Assembly (NCBI GenBank): GCA_045542485.1 | Contig: JAZQLC010000066.1 | Coordinates: forward strand, 62,001 to 126,000 | Origin: SIG575 sp045542485 | GTDB lineage: Bacteria; Bacillota; Clostridia; Oscillospirales; Acutalibacteraceae | Direction of reading: 5' to 3' | Length of the DNA stretch: 64,000 bases | Shown here: piece after piece, positions 49,377 to 58,143 of the stretch | Numbering within the stretch: the first letter of the stretch is position 1 | Layout of the letters: the number at the start of each line of letters is the position of its first letter | Made by a program: the position numbers and the translations under genes | The notes under the pieces: generated by a model | Told to the model about the DNA's origin: nothing | What the model saw: only the letters and a program-made list of their open reading frames with translations | Database searches by the model: none

Positions 49377-52025
49377 TTAAATATTTTCGTTTTTCATCGC
49401 ATCAATGGGATTCTCTTTTCTGATTTTTCTCATAGCAAAAACAATCGTAGCGAATACAACTGCAAACACGCTGAACACTGCAATTAAAATTGCACCCCAC
49501 GGCAGAGAGAACGGAAGCTCATAACTCTGCTTCAGCGCATACCATATGGCAAAGGTCACACCTACCGATACGGGAAGTCCCAAAAGAAGTGCTCTTGTGC
49601 CGTAAAGGATACACTCAAAAATCATCATTTTATTGAATCCTTTTTTCGTCATACCAACAGATTTGAGCATAGCAAATTCCCGTCTTCTCAAAATAATATT
49701 TGTAGAAACCGTGTTGAAAACATTTGCCGCAGAAATCAGCGAAATAAGAATAATAAACCCGTAGGCAAAAATTCTGATAATCAGAATAATATTTCTTTCG
49801 TTTTCTGCCTCCTGACCGTAATCAAAAAGATTCGTCACGGAAAATCCGTTGTCAAGAAGAACTGTTTTTATCTCTTTGGTACTTGCTCTGTGGTCTGACG
49901 ACCTGATGTGGAAATAATATGAACGCATACTTTCGTTCCACTCAAAGCTTTCCATCGCACAGTCAGGTAAAATATAAATCAGTTGCGCAGAAGTCATATT
50001 GCAGTAGTAGGGCTTTTCCGTGATTCTTTTGCCGGACTTAAGAGTGATGTGATTTATTGTTTCTTCCACAGGAATATACTTCTTATCATTACCTGATTTC
50101 GATAAGTAAATCACATATTCCTGTCCGTTTTCATCAGTCCATCCCCCTGAACGATAATAGCCTTCAAGCTCTTTTGCGCTTTGAAAACGCGCAACACTTT
50201 CGTCACCTTTCAGGATTTCTTTCTTCATATATTTGTTCTTTTCAGAATCAAAGGTAGTGTTTGCGTCAACTACAATTCCAAGAGGATTTTCCCTATCAAA
50301 ATATTCACTTCTGTCAAGGTTGTATTTACTCAGAAGTCTTTCAAACTCGCTGTCATTTACAAAAACAAGACCTATGCCGATATCCGCCTCTCCACCGTTA
50401 CCCGATACATTTTTCTTCAGATATTTTCTGTCAATTTTCGCATTTGAAACTGTATGCTGCATATACACTGCATCCGTCACACTGTCAGCACCCTTGATTG
50501 CACTGAGAATGAAATCCTTTGTGACACCGTTTTCTGACTTCTTTTCAAAATGGGACACTTCCGTAATATATGAAATGTCAACATTGTTCTCGCTGTAACC
50601 CAATTCAATTGTTGCCATCAGGTAATCAGTAAGAGCAGATGCAGACACAAACAGAACAGTACTCATAAAAAGACTTACTACCGTTGTTCTGTATTTCTTG
50701 CGGTTTCTCTTGTAATTCTTACTTGCAAGAACACCGGAGAGTCCGAAAAGCTTTTCTGTCAGACAGGAGGTCTTCACCTCTTTCGCTTTCACATTCACAT
50801 CCTTTGTCTGCCTTATGGCATCAATTGCCGAAACACGCGTTGCTCTTTTGGACGGAATATATGCAGAAATGAGCACGGTAAGAAGTGCAATCAGAATTGC
50901 CGCCACAACCGACAAAGGAGAAACACAGATTTTCATCGGCACTGCGAAATCGGTGATTTCGGAAATTTTGTTTCCCACAATTCTGAGAGTGACACCTATT
51001 CCGCCTATACCTGCCCCAATACCGAGCGGGATTCCCACAAAACTGACTGCAAGTGCCTCGAAGAGCACCATTTTCTTCAGTTGTTTCTTCGTTGCGCCCA
51101 CTGACGACAAAAGGCCGAACTGCTTTGTCCTCTCTGATACAGAAATTGAAAAGGCGTTATAAATGAGTGAAACTGAGCCGAACATTATCAGCAGAATCAC
51201 AATTACAGATATGGAATAAACGAGAGATGTGAAGCCGTCAAATTCAGAAACACCGGAATATATAAGCACATCTCTGTTTGTTGTCTGCCCTAAACCATTA
51301 TCCTCTATGAAATTATATATCTGCGCAGGATTTTTCAGCTTGTAATACACATTATACTTCCCGAAAACATCCGTTTCTTTATCTGCTACCGTTATCACTG
51401 TATAGCCCGGTGCCGCCGTATCTTCAAAGGACGGTCGCTCATAAAAGCCCACAATCTCGTAAGTTCTCGTTTGCTTTACATCAAGCTTTTCTCCGCTGTC
51501 GGGGTAAAAGGGATTTGCCTGAGTCATTGAAAAGCCGTCAATCATTCTCTCGCCGATTTCAAGTGTCAGCACATCTCCCATATTCATTTTCACGCCGCCA
51601 TTATAATAAAGGTGGTCGGGAATCAGAATTTCGGAAGGCGATGCAGGATATCTGCCTTTTGTTATGTGAACAGGCATTGTTTCTTTAAATTTCTTTGACG
51701 CACCGACCACAAACAGATACGGCTTATATTCATTTTTGCACCCGTCTGCCACTGCGTAGCCTAATTGACGAAAATAAACTGCGTTTTCCGTTTCCGCTGA
51801 TTTTTCTATTTTCTTATAAGTCTGCCAATCCGTATCCTCAGCTTTTCCGTGCCAATCGCCACTATTGTAAATTTCGTTCTCAAGCAAATAATTATAGAGG
51901 CTGACCACAGATGTTGTGACAGAGCATATCATTGACGCAGAAAGAATAATACCGATAATCGTAACAATTGTACGGCTTCTGTTCTTTTTCAGCATTTCAA
52001 CGGTGACTTTACCGAAAACATTCAT
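49377..52025 (-). CDS. ABC transporter permease with two FtsX domains
   Basis: 882 residues: an N-terminal transmembrane helix (about 18-42), a large extracellular domain (about 50-260), a first FtsX core (about 262-405), a second anchor helix (about 445-468), another extracellular domain (about 475-735) and a second FtsX core (about 745-875), with SVGATKKQL and SVGMTKKGF coupling motifs. This is the architecture of mechanotransmission-type exporters. It overlaps the ATPase gene by four bases. With the two-component genes upstream it fits an antimicrobial-peptide response module. Confidence 0.92.
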   Translation of the reverse strand: MNVFGKVTVEMLKKNRSRTIVTIIGIILSASMICSVTTSVVSLYNYLLENEIYNSGDWHGKAEDTDWQTYKKIEKSAETENAVYFRQLGYAVADGCKNEYKPYLFVVGASKKFKETMPVHITKGRYPASPSEILIPDHLYYNGGVKMNMGDVLTLEIGERMIDGFSMTQANPFYPDSGEKLDVKQTRTYEIVGFYERPSFEDTAAPGYTVITVADKETDVFGKYNVYYKLKNPAQIYNFIEDNGLGQTTNRDVLIYSGVSEFDGFTSLVYSISVIVILLIMFGSVSLIYNAFSISVSERTKQFGLLSSVGATKKQLKKMVLFEALAVSFVGIPLGIGAGIGGIGVTLRIVGNKISEITDFAVPMKICVSPLSVVAAILIALLTVLISAYIPSKRATRVSAIDAIRQTKDVNVKAKEVKTSCLTEKLFGLSGVLASKNYKRNRKKYRTTVVSLFMSTVLFVSASALTDYLMATIELGYSENNVDISYITEVSHFEKKSENGVTKDFILSAIKGADSVTDAVYMQHTVSNAKIDRKYLKKNVSGNGGEADIGIGLVFVNDSEFERLLSKYNLDRSEYFDRENPLGIVVDANTTFDSEKNKYMKKEILKGDESVARFQSAKELEGYYRSGGWTDENGQEYVIYLSKSGNDKKYIPVEETINHITLKSGKRITEKPYYCNMTSAQLIYILPDCAMESFEWNESMRSYYFHIRSSDHRASTKEIKTVLLDNGFSVTNLFDYGQEAENERNIILIIRIFAYGFIILISLISAANVFNTVSTNIILRRREFAMLKSVGMTKKGFNKMMIFECILYGTRALLLGLPVSVGVTFAIWYALKQSYELPFSLPWGAILIAVFSVFAVVFATIVFAMRKIRKENPIDAMKNENI

Positions 52026-52705
52026 TTTCTTATCACCTCGTCACGGATAATTTTTCCGTCCTCAATGGCAATAATTCTGTCGGCCTGCAGAGCGATATTC
52101 TCATCATGTGTGATAATAATCAGCGTCTGATTATATTTCTTATTTGATGTTCTGAGAAGCTCCACAATTTCCTGACTGTTCTTCGTATCGAGGTTCCCCG
52201 TAGGTTCATCCGCAAGAACAACCGCAGGGGTATTTATGAGTGCTCTGCCGATAGAAACGCGCTGCTGCTGACCACCCGAAAGCTGATTCGGTAGATGCTT
52301 TTCTCTGCCCGTAAGTTGAAGAACGGAAACAAGCTCCCTCAGGTAACCCTCATTCACTCTCCTGCCGTCCATAAGAACAGGAAGTGTTATGTTTTCCGTA
52401 ACATTCAGAACAGGAATAAGGTTATAAAACTGGTAAACCAGACCAACCTGTCTGCGTCTGAAAATGGCAAGCTGCTCATCGTTCTGGGCATATACATCTG
52501 AGTTATCCATATAAACCTTACCGCTTGTGGGTTTGTCCACACCGCCTATAATATGAAGAAGTGTAGATTTACCTGATCCTGAAGGACCGATAATTGCAAC
52601 AAACTCTCCTTTTTTTACAGAAAAAGAAACATTGTCAAGAGCAACAACCTTGTTGTCACCCTCACCGTAAGTCTTACAAAGATTTTCAACTTTTAAAATT
52701 TCCAT
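52022..52705 (-). CDS. ABC transporter ATP-binding protein (LolD/MacB/BceA group)
   Basis: 227 residues with Walker A GPSGSGKST (40-48), Q-loop, signature LSGGQ (142-146), Walker B VVLADEPTGNLD (D166, E167) and H-loop THDE. The spacing and the coupled FtsX permease place it in the LolD/MacB-type exporter group. AGGAGG precedes the ATG. A separate upstream region with an inverted repeat and a MITE-like element parts it from the sensor kinase gene. Confidence 0.95.
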   Translation of the reverse strand: MEILKVENLCKTYGEGDNKVVALDNVSFSVKKGEFVAIIGPSGSGKSTLLHIIGGVDKPTSGKVYMDNSDVYAQNDEQLAIFRRRQVGLVYQFYNLIPVLNVTENITLPVLMDGRRVNEGYLRELVSVLQLTGREKHLPNQLSGGQQQRVSIGRALINTPAVVLADEPTGNLDTKNSQEIVELLRTSNKKYNQTLIIITHDENIALQADRIIAIEDGKIIRDEVIRK

Positions 52706-52742
52706 AATCTTTATCCTCCTTTGTTTCTTATTCTAAACCTCC

Positions 52743-52786
52743 TATGTGACAGGTAGGTGACTGAAAAATAACAAAAATGTCACATA
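52743..52786. promoter_or_regulatory. 9-bp inverted repeat upstream of the ABC genes
   Basis: TATGTGACA (52743-52751) and TGTCACATA (52778-52786) are perfect inverted copies 26 bases apart, just upstream of the ATPase gene. They could be half-sites for the neighbouring OmpR-type regulator, or a weak hairpin. Confidence 0.4.
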
Positions 52787-52794
52787 AAAAAGGA

Positions 52795-53087
52795 ACTGTT
52801 TGTTCGCCGACACCACATAAGGCAGTATTTCTTTAAAACGCGAATGTACAGCACAATAATTCGTTAAAAACCACCGATACGCGACAGCGTTATCGGTGGT
52901 TTTTGCCTTTTCTTGCACACGCAATTTCGCATTTTAAAGTGCTACGCAGTTTCGTAGAAAAGCAAAATTGCTTGAATTGAAGCCAAAAATACAGCAAGGC
53001 TGCCGCCTTGCGAGGCTTTTGGTGATAATACAAGGAATTTTGTTCGAGAAACAAAAACTTCCTTATGCGGTGTCGGCGTTAAACAGT
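52795..53087. mobile_element. MITE-like element with long imperfect terminal inverted repeats
   Basis: About 293 bp, no coding capacity. The left end ACTGTTTGTTCGCCGACACC continuing to CATAAGG is inverted at the right end (CCTTATG to AAACAGT, 53061-53087), over roughly 30 bases with few mismatches. Inside are several perfect hairpins: 52866-52904, 52942-52957, 52994-53011 and an imperfect one at 53034-53062. The right repeat contains the stop codon of the sensor kinase gene. No target duplication could be identified. This also accounts for the long gap between 52706 and 53078. Confidence 0.6.
52866..52904. terminator. Terminator-like hairpin inside the MITE-like element
   Basis: AAAAACCACCGATA (52866-52879) pairs perfectly with TATCGGTGGTTTTT (52891-52904). 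It could end transcription in both directions, including that of the two-component operon. Confidence 0.6.
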
Positions 53088-54083
53088 CCCCTTGTAAAAT
53101 CTGATTGTAAAAACTGCACCCTTTTCCTCACCGTTTTCGGCTTTCACAGTGCCGTTCTGTGAGGTGATAATCATTCTTGCAAGATTAAGACCGATTCCGA
53201 AGCTTTTATCACTTGAATTTGCGCCCTTATAAAAGCGCTCGAAAATATGAGGCAAATCCTCTTTACTTATTCCCTCGCCGTTATCTGCAATTATTATTTC
53301 CGAAAAAAGAGCATTTTCCGAAGCGTTTATTCTGATTGTTCCGCCCTCTTCTGTATGCTCCATACAATTTTTTACAATGTTCAGCAGTGCTTCACCCATC
53401 CACAGAGAATCACCGTAAAAGTTTCCCTCTGCAGAAATATCAAGCGACTGATTGCGCACCTCTAACGGTACAAGCAGAGGTGACAATGATTTTTCCATCA
53501 ATTCTGACATTGTCATCGTTTCTTTTTTGAAACTGACCGTTCCTGCGTCCAATTTTGAAATTTTAAGAAGTACGATAATAAGTCTGTCAATCCGTGAAAG
53601 AAGTTCGTAAAGCTCGTGTGTCAGCTTCTGTCGGCGCTCAGTGCTAATGTCTTCCTCGGAAAGAAGAGAAACCAGCAGATTAATTGATGTCAGAGGTGTT
53701 CTCAACTGATGAGAAATATCTGCAATTGAATCAGCAAGATATATCTTCTCTTTTTTCAGATTGTTGCTCTGCTCTCTCAGACGTACCGTCATTTTATAAA
53801 TCTCACTCTGCAGAATCCCCAGCTCACCCTCTGAATAATTTTCCAGAGAAACACTGTTGTCACCGTGGAGAATACGGTCAATGTCCTCAGACAGTTCCGC
53901 GATTTTCCTGTATCGCCCGTGCATTGTAAAAAAATAAACAAGTACAAATGAAACACACACAACCAGAGTAAAAATTCCAAATTTCACACCACCCATCACA
54001 AAGGACAGCGTGACAAAAGCAGCGGAAAGGATTATCTGCAACACAAGACTTTTCATTATTTCTTTGTTTTTGTGAAACTTCAT
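53079..54083 (-). CDS. Sensor histidine kinase with two closely spaced transmembrane helices
   Basis: 334 residues: two hydrophobic helices (about 12-30 and 35-53) separated by only a few residues, HAMP-like helix, HisKA with H125 in SHQLRTPLTS and a HATPase domain (NIVKNCMEH, DNGEGISKEDLP, FGIGLNLARMI). The tiny extracellular loop suggests intramembrane sensing, as in BceS-type kinases that work with ABC transporters. The start is ATG 54083, one base after the regulator stop. The last two codons and stop lie in the right repeat of the MITE-like element. Confidence 0.92.
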   Translation of the reverse strand: MKFHKNKEIMKSLVLQIILSAAFVTLSFVMGGVKFGIFTLVVCVSFVLVYFFTMHGRYRKIAELSEDIDRILHGDNSVSLENYSEGELGILQSEIYKMTVRLREQSNNLKKEKIYLADSIADISHQLRTPLTSINLLVSLLSEEDISTERRQKLTHELYELLSRIDRLIIVLLKISKLDAGTVSFKKETMTMSELMEKSLSPLLVPLEVRNQSLDISAEGNFYGDSLWMGEALLNIVKNCMEHTEEGGTIRINASENALFSEIIIADNGEGISKEDLPHIFERFYKGANSSDKSFGIGLNLARMIITSQNGTVKAENGEEKGAVFTIRFYKGTV

Positions 54084-54084
54084 A

Positions 54085-54753
54085 TCAGTCAACCCTGTAT
54101 CCAAGTCCTCTGACAGTCTTTATAATCTCAGGTGACTGAGGGTCATCCTCTATTTTTTCTCTGAGCCTTTTTATATAAACTGTCAGTGTGTTATCGTTGA
54201 CAAAATCACCTGCTATATCCCAGATGCTTTCAAGAAGCTGTGTGCGGCTGAGAATCTTTCCTCTGTTATTGAGAAACACAAGAAGAAGTCTGTATTCAAG
54301 AGCAGAAAGAAAAATGTCCCTGCCGTCTTTTGACGCACTGCCTCTTACTGTGTCAACGAGAATTCTGCCTATCTGAATAACTTTTCCCGAAGAGCCCGTA
54401 AGACGGAGAATGTTTTTAATGCGTGAGATAAGCTCTCGCGGTCTGAACGGTTTCGAAATATAATCATCTGCGCCTAAGTCAAAGCCTGTAACGGTGCTGA
54501 ACTCATCTGAATATGCAGTGAGAAATATGACAGGAATTGAATAGCCTGACTTCACCGCGGAGCACACGGAAAATCCGTTACCATCCGCGAGAGAAACATC
54601 GAGCAAAACAAGGTCAAAGCTTTCTTTCTCAAGAAAAGCCAGTGCGTCAGTTTGTCCTGACGCACTTTTAACTTCAAAGCCTTCCACTTCAAGAAATTCT
54701 GTCAAGTTTGAAATTATTGACTTGTCATCTTCTACAAGTAAAATCTTTGTCAT
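54085..54753 (-). CDS. OmpR/PhoB-family response regulator
   Basis: 222 residues. Receiver domain with phospho-acceptor D52 (VLLDVSLADG), FLTAYSD and YISKPFRPREL, followed by a winged helix-turn-helix (about 125-220, FLSALEYRLLLVFLNNRGKI, NTLTVYIKRLREKIEDDP). It pairs with the histidine kinase downstream and probably regulates the ABC exporter. The start is ATG 54753; a TTG six bases upstream also follows the previous stop directly. It may be co-transcribed with the ceramidase-like gene. Confidence 0.93.
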   Translation of the reverse strand: MTKILLVEDDKSIISNLTEFLEVEGFEVKSASGQTDALAFLEKESFDLVLLDVSLADGNGFSVCSAVKSGYSIPVIFLTAYSDEFSTVTGFDLGADDYISKPFRPRELISRIKNILRLTGSSGKVIQIGRILVDTVRGSASKDGRDIFLSALEYRLLLVFLNNRGKILSRTQLLESIWDIAGDFVNDNTLTVYIKRLREKIEDDPQSPEIIKTVRGLGYRVD

Positions 54754-54759
54754 AATCAA

Positions 54760-56232
54760 TTATTTTGTCTCTTCAATAAGCTCTTCCACTGCGTCGAGGA
54801 TTATCTGTGCAGTGTTGGGACCCGTTGAGTTTGTTTCTTCATAGTGATCTCTGTCCATATCGTCTTTTGCTTTGTTGATATAGGGAAGTCCCTCATTGAG
54901 AAGGAAGTCATTTTCTGCAAGGATGTAACCCAGTTCATCGTTGCAAAGACCGATAACAAACTTGTGCTTACAGTCTGTCATATCCTTAAGCACCTTTTTG
55001 TAACTTGCTTTTCTGTGATGTGCCGAATCTTTTTCTGTAAGGAATTCGCCGTTGTAAAGCTCAGGGAAAAGCTCACCGGGAATAAGGAACATTGCAACAT
55101 CCTTGTCGCCAAGCTCAGCATAACCGACCTCAGAGAAAATACAAGCCTTGCTTCTCTTTTTCGTTCTGCCGATGTCGTTGTTGAGAACACTGAGTCTTCT
55201 TGCAAGAATAAGAACAGTGTTGTCGCCGGGCACCCTGATACCCTTTGACTTTATGTTAATAATCGGTTTGATTTCTTTTTCTTCTTCAATTGCAAGAGCG
55301 ATTTTGCCAAGCTGTTTGCCGAAGCCTTTCATATAAGCTTCGCAGTCAATCTGGTTTCTGTAAACAAGTTTGATTTCCTTTGCAGAAATCATACCGCCGA
55401 CTGCACCGTTGAAGAAAACTGCCTTTGACTTGGGAACATTTTCTTCTATTTCCTTTATAAGATATGCGGGGAAGTCTGCACTGATTGAGGAGGTTGTTCC
55501 CAGAAGTTCTGCGTGAGACGCAAAGTTCACAATATAGATGTCACCTGATTTATCGTTGGGTGCAAAACGGAATCTTGTAAGATTCTTATCATATGTAACA
55601 GGAGTTCTTACATCAGCCTGTAAGTCATCAGTTTCTGTGTAGCCCATAAAGAGTCTGCCGTCTTTTCGGCTCTCATATGCTTCAACAATTGCCTTTGCAG
55701 CCTGTTTCTTAAGGTTTGCCATAAATGCTTCATCTCTGCCGCATTTATAGATTTTTTCACCCCAGAGACCCTGTGTATCAATACCTGCATGGGTGTGAGT
55801 TGAAGAAATGTTGATTGACTTCATCTTGCCAAGCTTACCGCTTTCAAGAGCCAACATTCTGATTTCGTTAATGTCTTTTCTGCTTATGCCTACGCAGTCG
55901 AGTGCGCAGAAAATCACACCGCCGTCGCCTCTGTTGTCATCAAGGTAAACTGCTCTTGCGTGAAGGTCATCAAGTTTACTCTTTGCAGGATTGTTTGAAT
56001 CATAACCTGCAATATAGTATGTTTTCTGTTCAAGATCTGTGGGTGTATAAATTGCTTTGCCGTAACCGCAGGTCCATTTTTCACCGGCAGTCTGTGAAAA
56101 CTTGTCGTTTCCCTGAAGCATAAACTGATTTGACTTTGCCTGTGTTGTGAAACATTTTTTCGGCATCGCTGAAATAATCATACTTATAAGCGCCGAAACT
56201 GCATTCCTTGTGAAACTATCTTTGAAACTCAT
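54760..56232 (-). CDS. Neutral/alkaline ceramidase-like hydrolase (N-terminal domain family)
   Basis: 490 residues. Sequence blocks CGYGKAIYTPTDL, GVIFCALDCVGISRKDI, ISSTHTHAGIDTQG, NFASHAELLG and FFNGAVGG follow the neutral/non-lysosomal ceramidase pattern, in which zinc is bound by His in THTHAG. A short hydrophobic N-terminus (about 10-24) may anchor it, but a clear signal peptide is lacking. The usual C-terminal Ig-like domain is absent, so lipid specificity is unsure. Its stop is followed directly by the response regulator, suggesting an operon. GGAGGG lies nine bases before the ATG. Confidence 0.82.
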   Translation of the reverse strand: MSFKDSFTRNAVSALISMIISAMPKKCFTTQAKSNQFMLQGNDKFSQTAGEKWTCGYGKAIYTPTDLEQKTYYIAGYDSNNPAKSKLDDLHARAVYLDDNRGDGGVIFCALDCVGISRKDINEIRMLALESGKLGKMKSINISSTHTHAGIDTQGLWGEKIYKCGRDEAFMANLKKQAAKAIVEAYESRKDGRLFMGYTETDDLQADVRTPVTYDKNLTRFRFAPNDKSGDIYIVNFASHAELLGTTSSISADFPAYLIKEIEENVPKSKAVFFNGAVGGMISAKEIKLVYRNQIDCEAYMKGFGKQLGKIALAIEEEKEIKPIINIKSKGIRVPGDNTVLILARRLSVLNNDIGRTKKRSKACIFSEVGYAELGDKDVAMFLIPGELFPELYNGEFLTEKDSAHHRKASYKKVLKDMTDCKHKFVIGLCNDELGYILAENDFLLNEGLPYINKAKDDMDRDHYEETNSTGPNTAQIILDAVEELIEETK

Positions 56233-56367
56233 AAATATCCCTCCTGTAAGGTTTTTTCTATAATTTAATTATACTCCACTTTTCCCAAAATTCAAGTCCT
56301 ATTTTCTTGCAATTTTATTCATTCTGTGATAACATATTCACATATCAATTATTAGAAGGTGATTATT

Positions 56368-56928
56368 ATGGTATCTATCAGAAAATACGAAGAAAAAGAC
56401 TACGACGGCGTACGTTTTGCCTGTCACAACAGTGAAGGTCCCGAGGAAGTGCCAAATTACGAAACTGGCGTTTTCATCCACGATACATTCTGCAACTACT
56501 ATATTGAAAACGAACCCGAAAACTGCTTTGTTGTTGACGACGACGGAAAAGCAGTAGGCTACATTATCTGTGCTGAAAACTTTGACAAATTCAAAGAAAT
56601 CTATGACAGAGAATATCTTCCCCGTTCAAAAAAATTCGGCGATGACAGATACGAATGGGCATACAATGCATACAACGCTCAGGAAAAATTCAAGGATGAA
56701 TATCCTGCTCACTTCCACATCGACATTCTCCCCGAATATCAGCGTCTCGGTATGGGCGGCAAACTTGTGACAACCCTCTGCGAACACCTTGCTTCAAAAG
56801 GTATCGAGGGTGTATGCCTCACTTGCGGTCCCAGAAATGAAAGAGCTATGAATTTCTACAAAAAGCGCGGATTCACGCTCCTTTCAATCGACCACGATGA
56901 CGCTTGTTTCGGCATAAAAACAAAATAA
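56368..56928 (+). CDS. GNAT-family N-acetyltransferase
   Basis: 186 residues with the acetyl-CoA-binding motif in ILPEYQRLGMGGKLVTTLCE and the C-terminal GPRNERAMNFYKKRGF typical of GNAT enzymes. The N-terminal half is acidic and carries the substrate side (FDKFKEIYDREYLPRSKKF), which is not diagnostic. The start is ATG 56368 with AGAAGGTG upstream. It is monocistronic. The substrate is unknown. Confidence 0.9.
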   Translation: MVSIRKYEEKDYDGVRFACHNSEGPEEVPNYETGVFIHDTFCNYYIENEPENCFVVDDDGKAVGYIICAENFDKFKEIYDREYLPRSKKFGDDRYEWAYNAYNAQEKFKDEYPAHFHIDILPEYQRLGMGGKLVTTLCEHLASKGIEGVCLTCGPRNERAMNFYKKRGFTLLSIDHDDACFGIKTK

Positions 56929-56973
56929 ATCCTCATATCGCTTTAAATCGCTAAAATATTTTTCGGTTTTCTA

Positions 56974-57002
56974 TTGATTTTTCTGAAAAACAGGTGTAAA
57001 AT
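56974..57002 (+). promoter_or_regulatory. Promoter of the DAHP synthase gene
   Basis: TTGATT (56974-56979), 17 bases, TAAAAT (56997-57002). No T-box or leader peptide is seen in the 50-base leader. Confidence 0.6.
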
Positions 57003-57055
57003 GTAAAACACAGTTGAGAACATCAACTTAATCCCAGCAAGAAAGAAGAATCATT

Positions 57056-58084
57056 ATGCGAATGCTTTTTGAACGAAAACTCCCTATACCTTTGGAAGTT
57101 AAAAACCAGTATCCCCTCTCTGAAAAAACACAGAAGATTGTTGAAGAGAGAGCGGAAGAAATCAGAAAAATTTTTACAGGCGAATCAGACAAGCTTATTC
57201 TTGTTATCGGACCTTGTTCTGCAGATAATGAAGACAGCGTTATTGACTACATATCCCGCCTGAGAAAAGTTCAGGATAAGGTAGAAGACAAAATTTTCAT
57301 TATCCCCAGAATTTATACAAATAAACCGAGAACAACCGGCGACGGATATAAGGGTATGCTTCATCAGCCCGATCCCAACGAAAAGCCTGATATGTACAAG
57401 GGCATCGTTGCTATCAGACAGCTTCATATGAGAGCACTCAACGAAACCGGCTTTTCCTGTGCAGACGAAATGCTCTATCCTGAAAACCACAGATATCTCA
57501 GTGATATTCTGGCTTACGTTGCAATCGGCGCACGTTCCGTGGAAAATCAGCAGCACAGACCCACTGCAAGTGGTCTTGATATCCCCGTAGGTATGAAAAA
57601 CCCCACAAGCGGTGACATATCAGTTATGATGAACTCAATCACCGCTGCGCAGCACAAGCACACTTTCATCTACCGCGGATGGGAAGTTCATTCAGAGGGC
57701 AATCCCCTTGCTCACGCAATCCTCAGAGGATATGTAAACAAGCACGGTCAGTCCTTGCCCAACTATCACTACGAAGACCTTGTGCATCTCGCAGAAAATT
57801 ATGCCTCATCAGGACTTGAAAACCCCGCAGTCATTGTGGATACAAACCACGCAAACTCAGGAAAGAAACATCTCGAGCAGGTAAGAATCGCGAAAGAAGT
57901 TTTACATAGCTGCCGTCACGATAACGATGTGAAAAAGATTGTCAAAGGCTTTATGATTGAAAGCTACATCGAAGACGGTGCTCAGAAAATCGGCGAAAAT
58001 ACATACGGCAAATCAATCACTGACCCCTGCCTCGGCTGGGATAAAACAGAAAGACTTATTCTCGACCTGGCTGATTTGTTATAA
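57056..58084 (+). CDS. aroF: 3-deoxy-7-phosphoheptulonate synthase, class I
   Basis: 342 residues. Class I-alpha DAHP synthase motifs: VIGPCSADNEDSV, KPRTTGDGYKG, SVENQQHR, GMKNPTSGD and VDTNHANSGKKH, with the conserved C-terminal SITDPCLGW. It joins PEP and erythrose-4-phosphate at the start of the shikimate pathway. No regulatory ACT or chorismate mutase domain is fused. It is monocistronic and apart from other aro genes. The choice among aroF/G/H names is arbitrary. Confidence 0.95.
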   Translation: MRMLFERKLPIPLEVKNQYPLSEKTQKIVEERAEEIRKIFTGESDKLILVIGPCSADNEDSVIDYISRLRKVQDKVEDKIFIIPRIYTNKPRTTGDGYKGMLHQPDPNEKPDMYKGIVAIRQLHMRALNETGFSCADEMLYPENHRYLSDILAYVAIGARSVENQQHRPTASGLDIPVGMKNPTSGDISVMMNSITAAQHKHTFIYRGWEVHSEGNPLAHAILRGYVNKHGQSLPNYHYEDLVHLAENYASSGLENPAVIVDTNHANSGKKHLEQVRIAKEVLHSCRHDNDVKKIVKGFMIESYIEDGAQKIGENTYGKSITDPCLGWDKTERLILDLADLL

Positions 58085-58092
58085 TAATGAAA

Positions 58093-58143
58093 ACTGCCTG
58101 AAGACCATCACTCAGTGTGAAATCTTCAGGCAGTAATTTTTTT
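58093..58143. terminator. Terminator between aroF and the GH43 gene
   Basis: ACTGCCTGAAGA (58093-58104) pairs with TCTTCAGGCAGT (58123-58134), followed by AATTTTTTT on plus. Confidence 0.85.

Noticed and set aside
52742..52924. Minus-strand 60-residue open frame inside the MITE-like region
   Set aside because: It crosses the terminal repeat and hairpins, has no ribosome binding site and no recognisable product.
56929..57055. T-box or aromatic amino-acid leader before the DAHP synthase gene
   Set aside because: The leader is only about 50 bases after a sigma-A-like promoter and has no T-box sequence, specifier loop or terminator.
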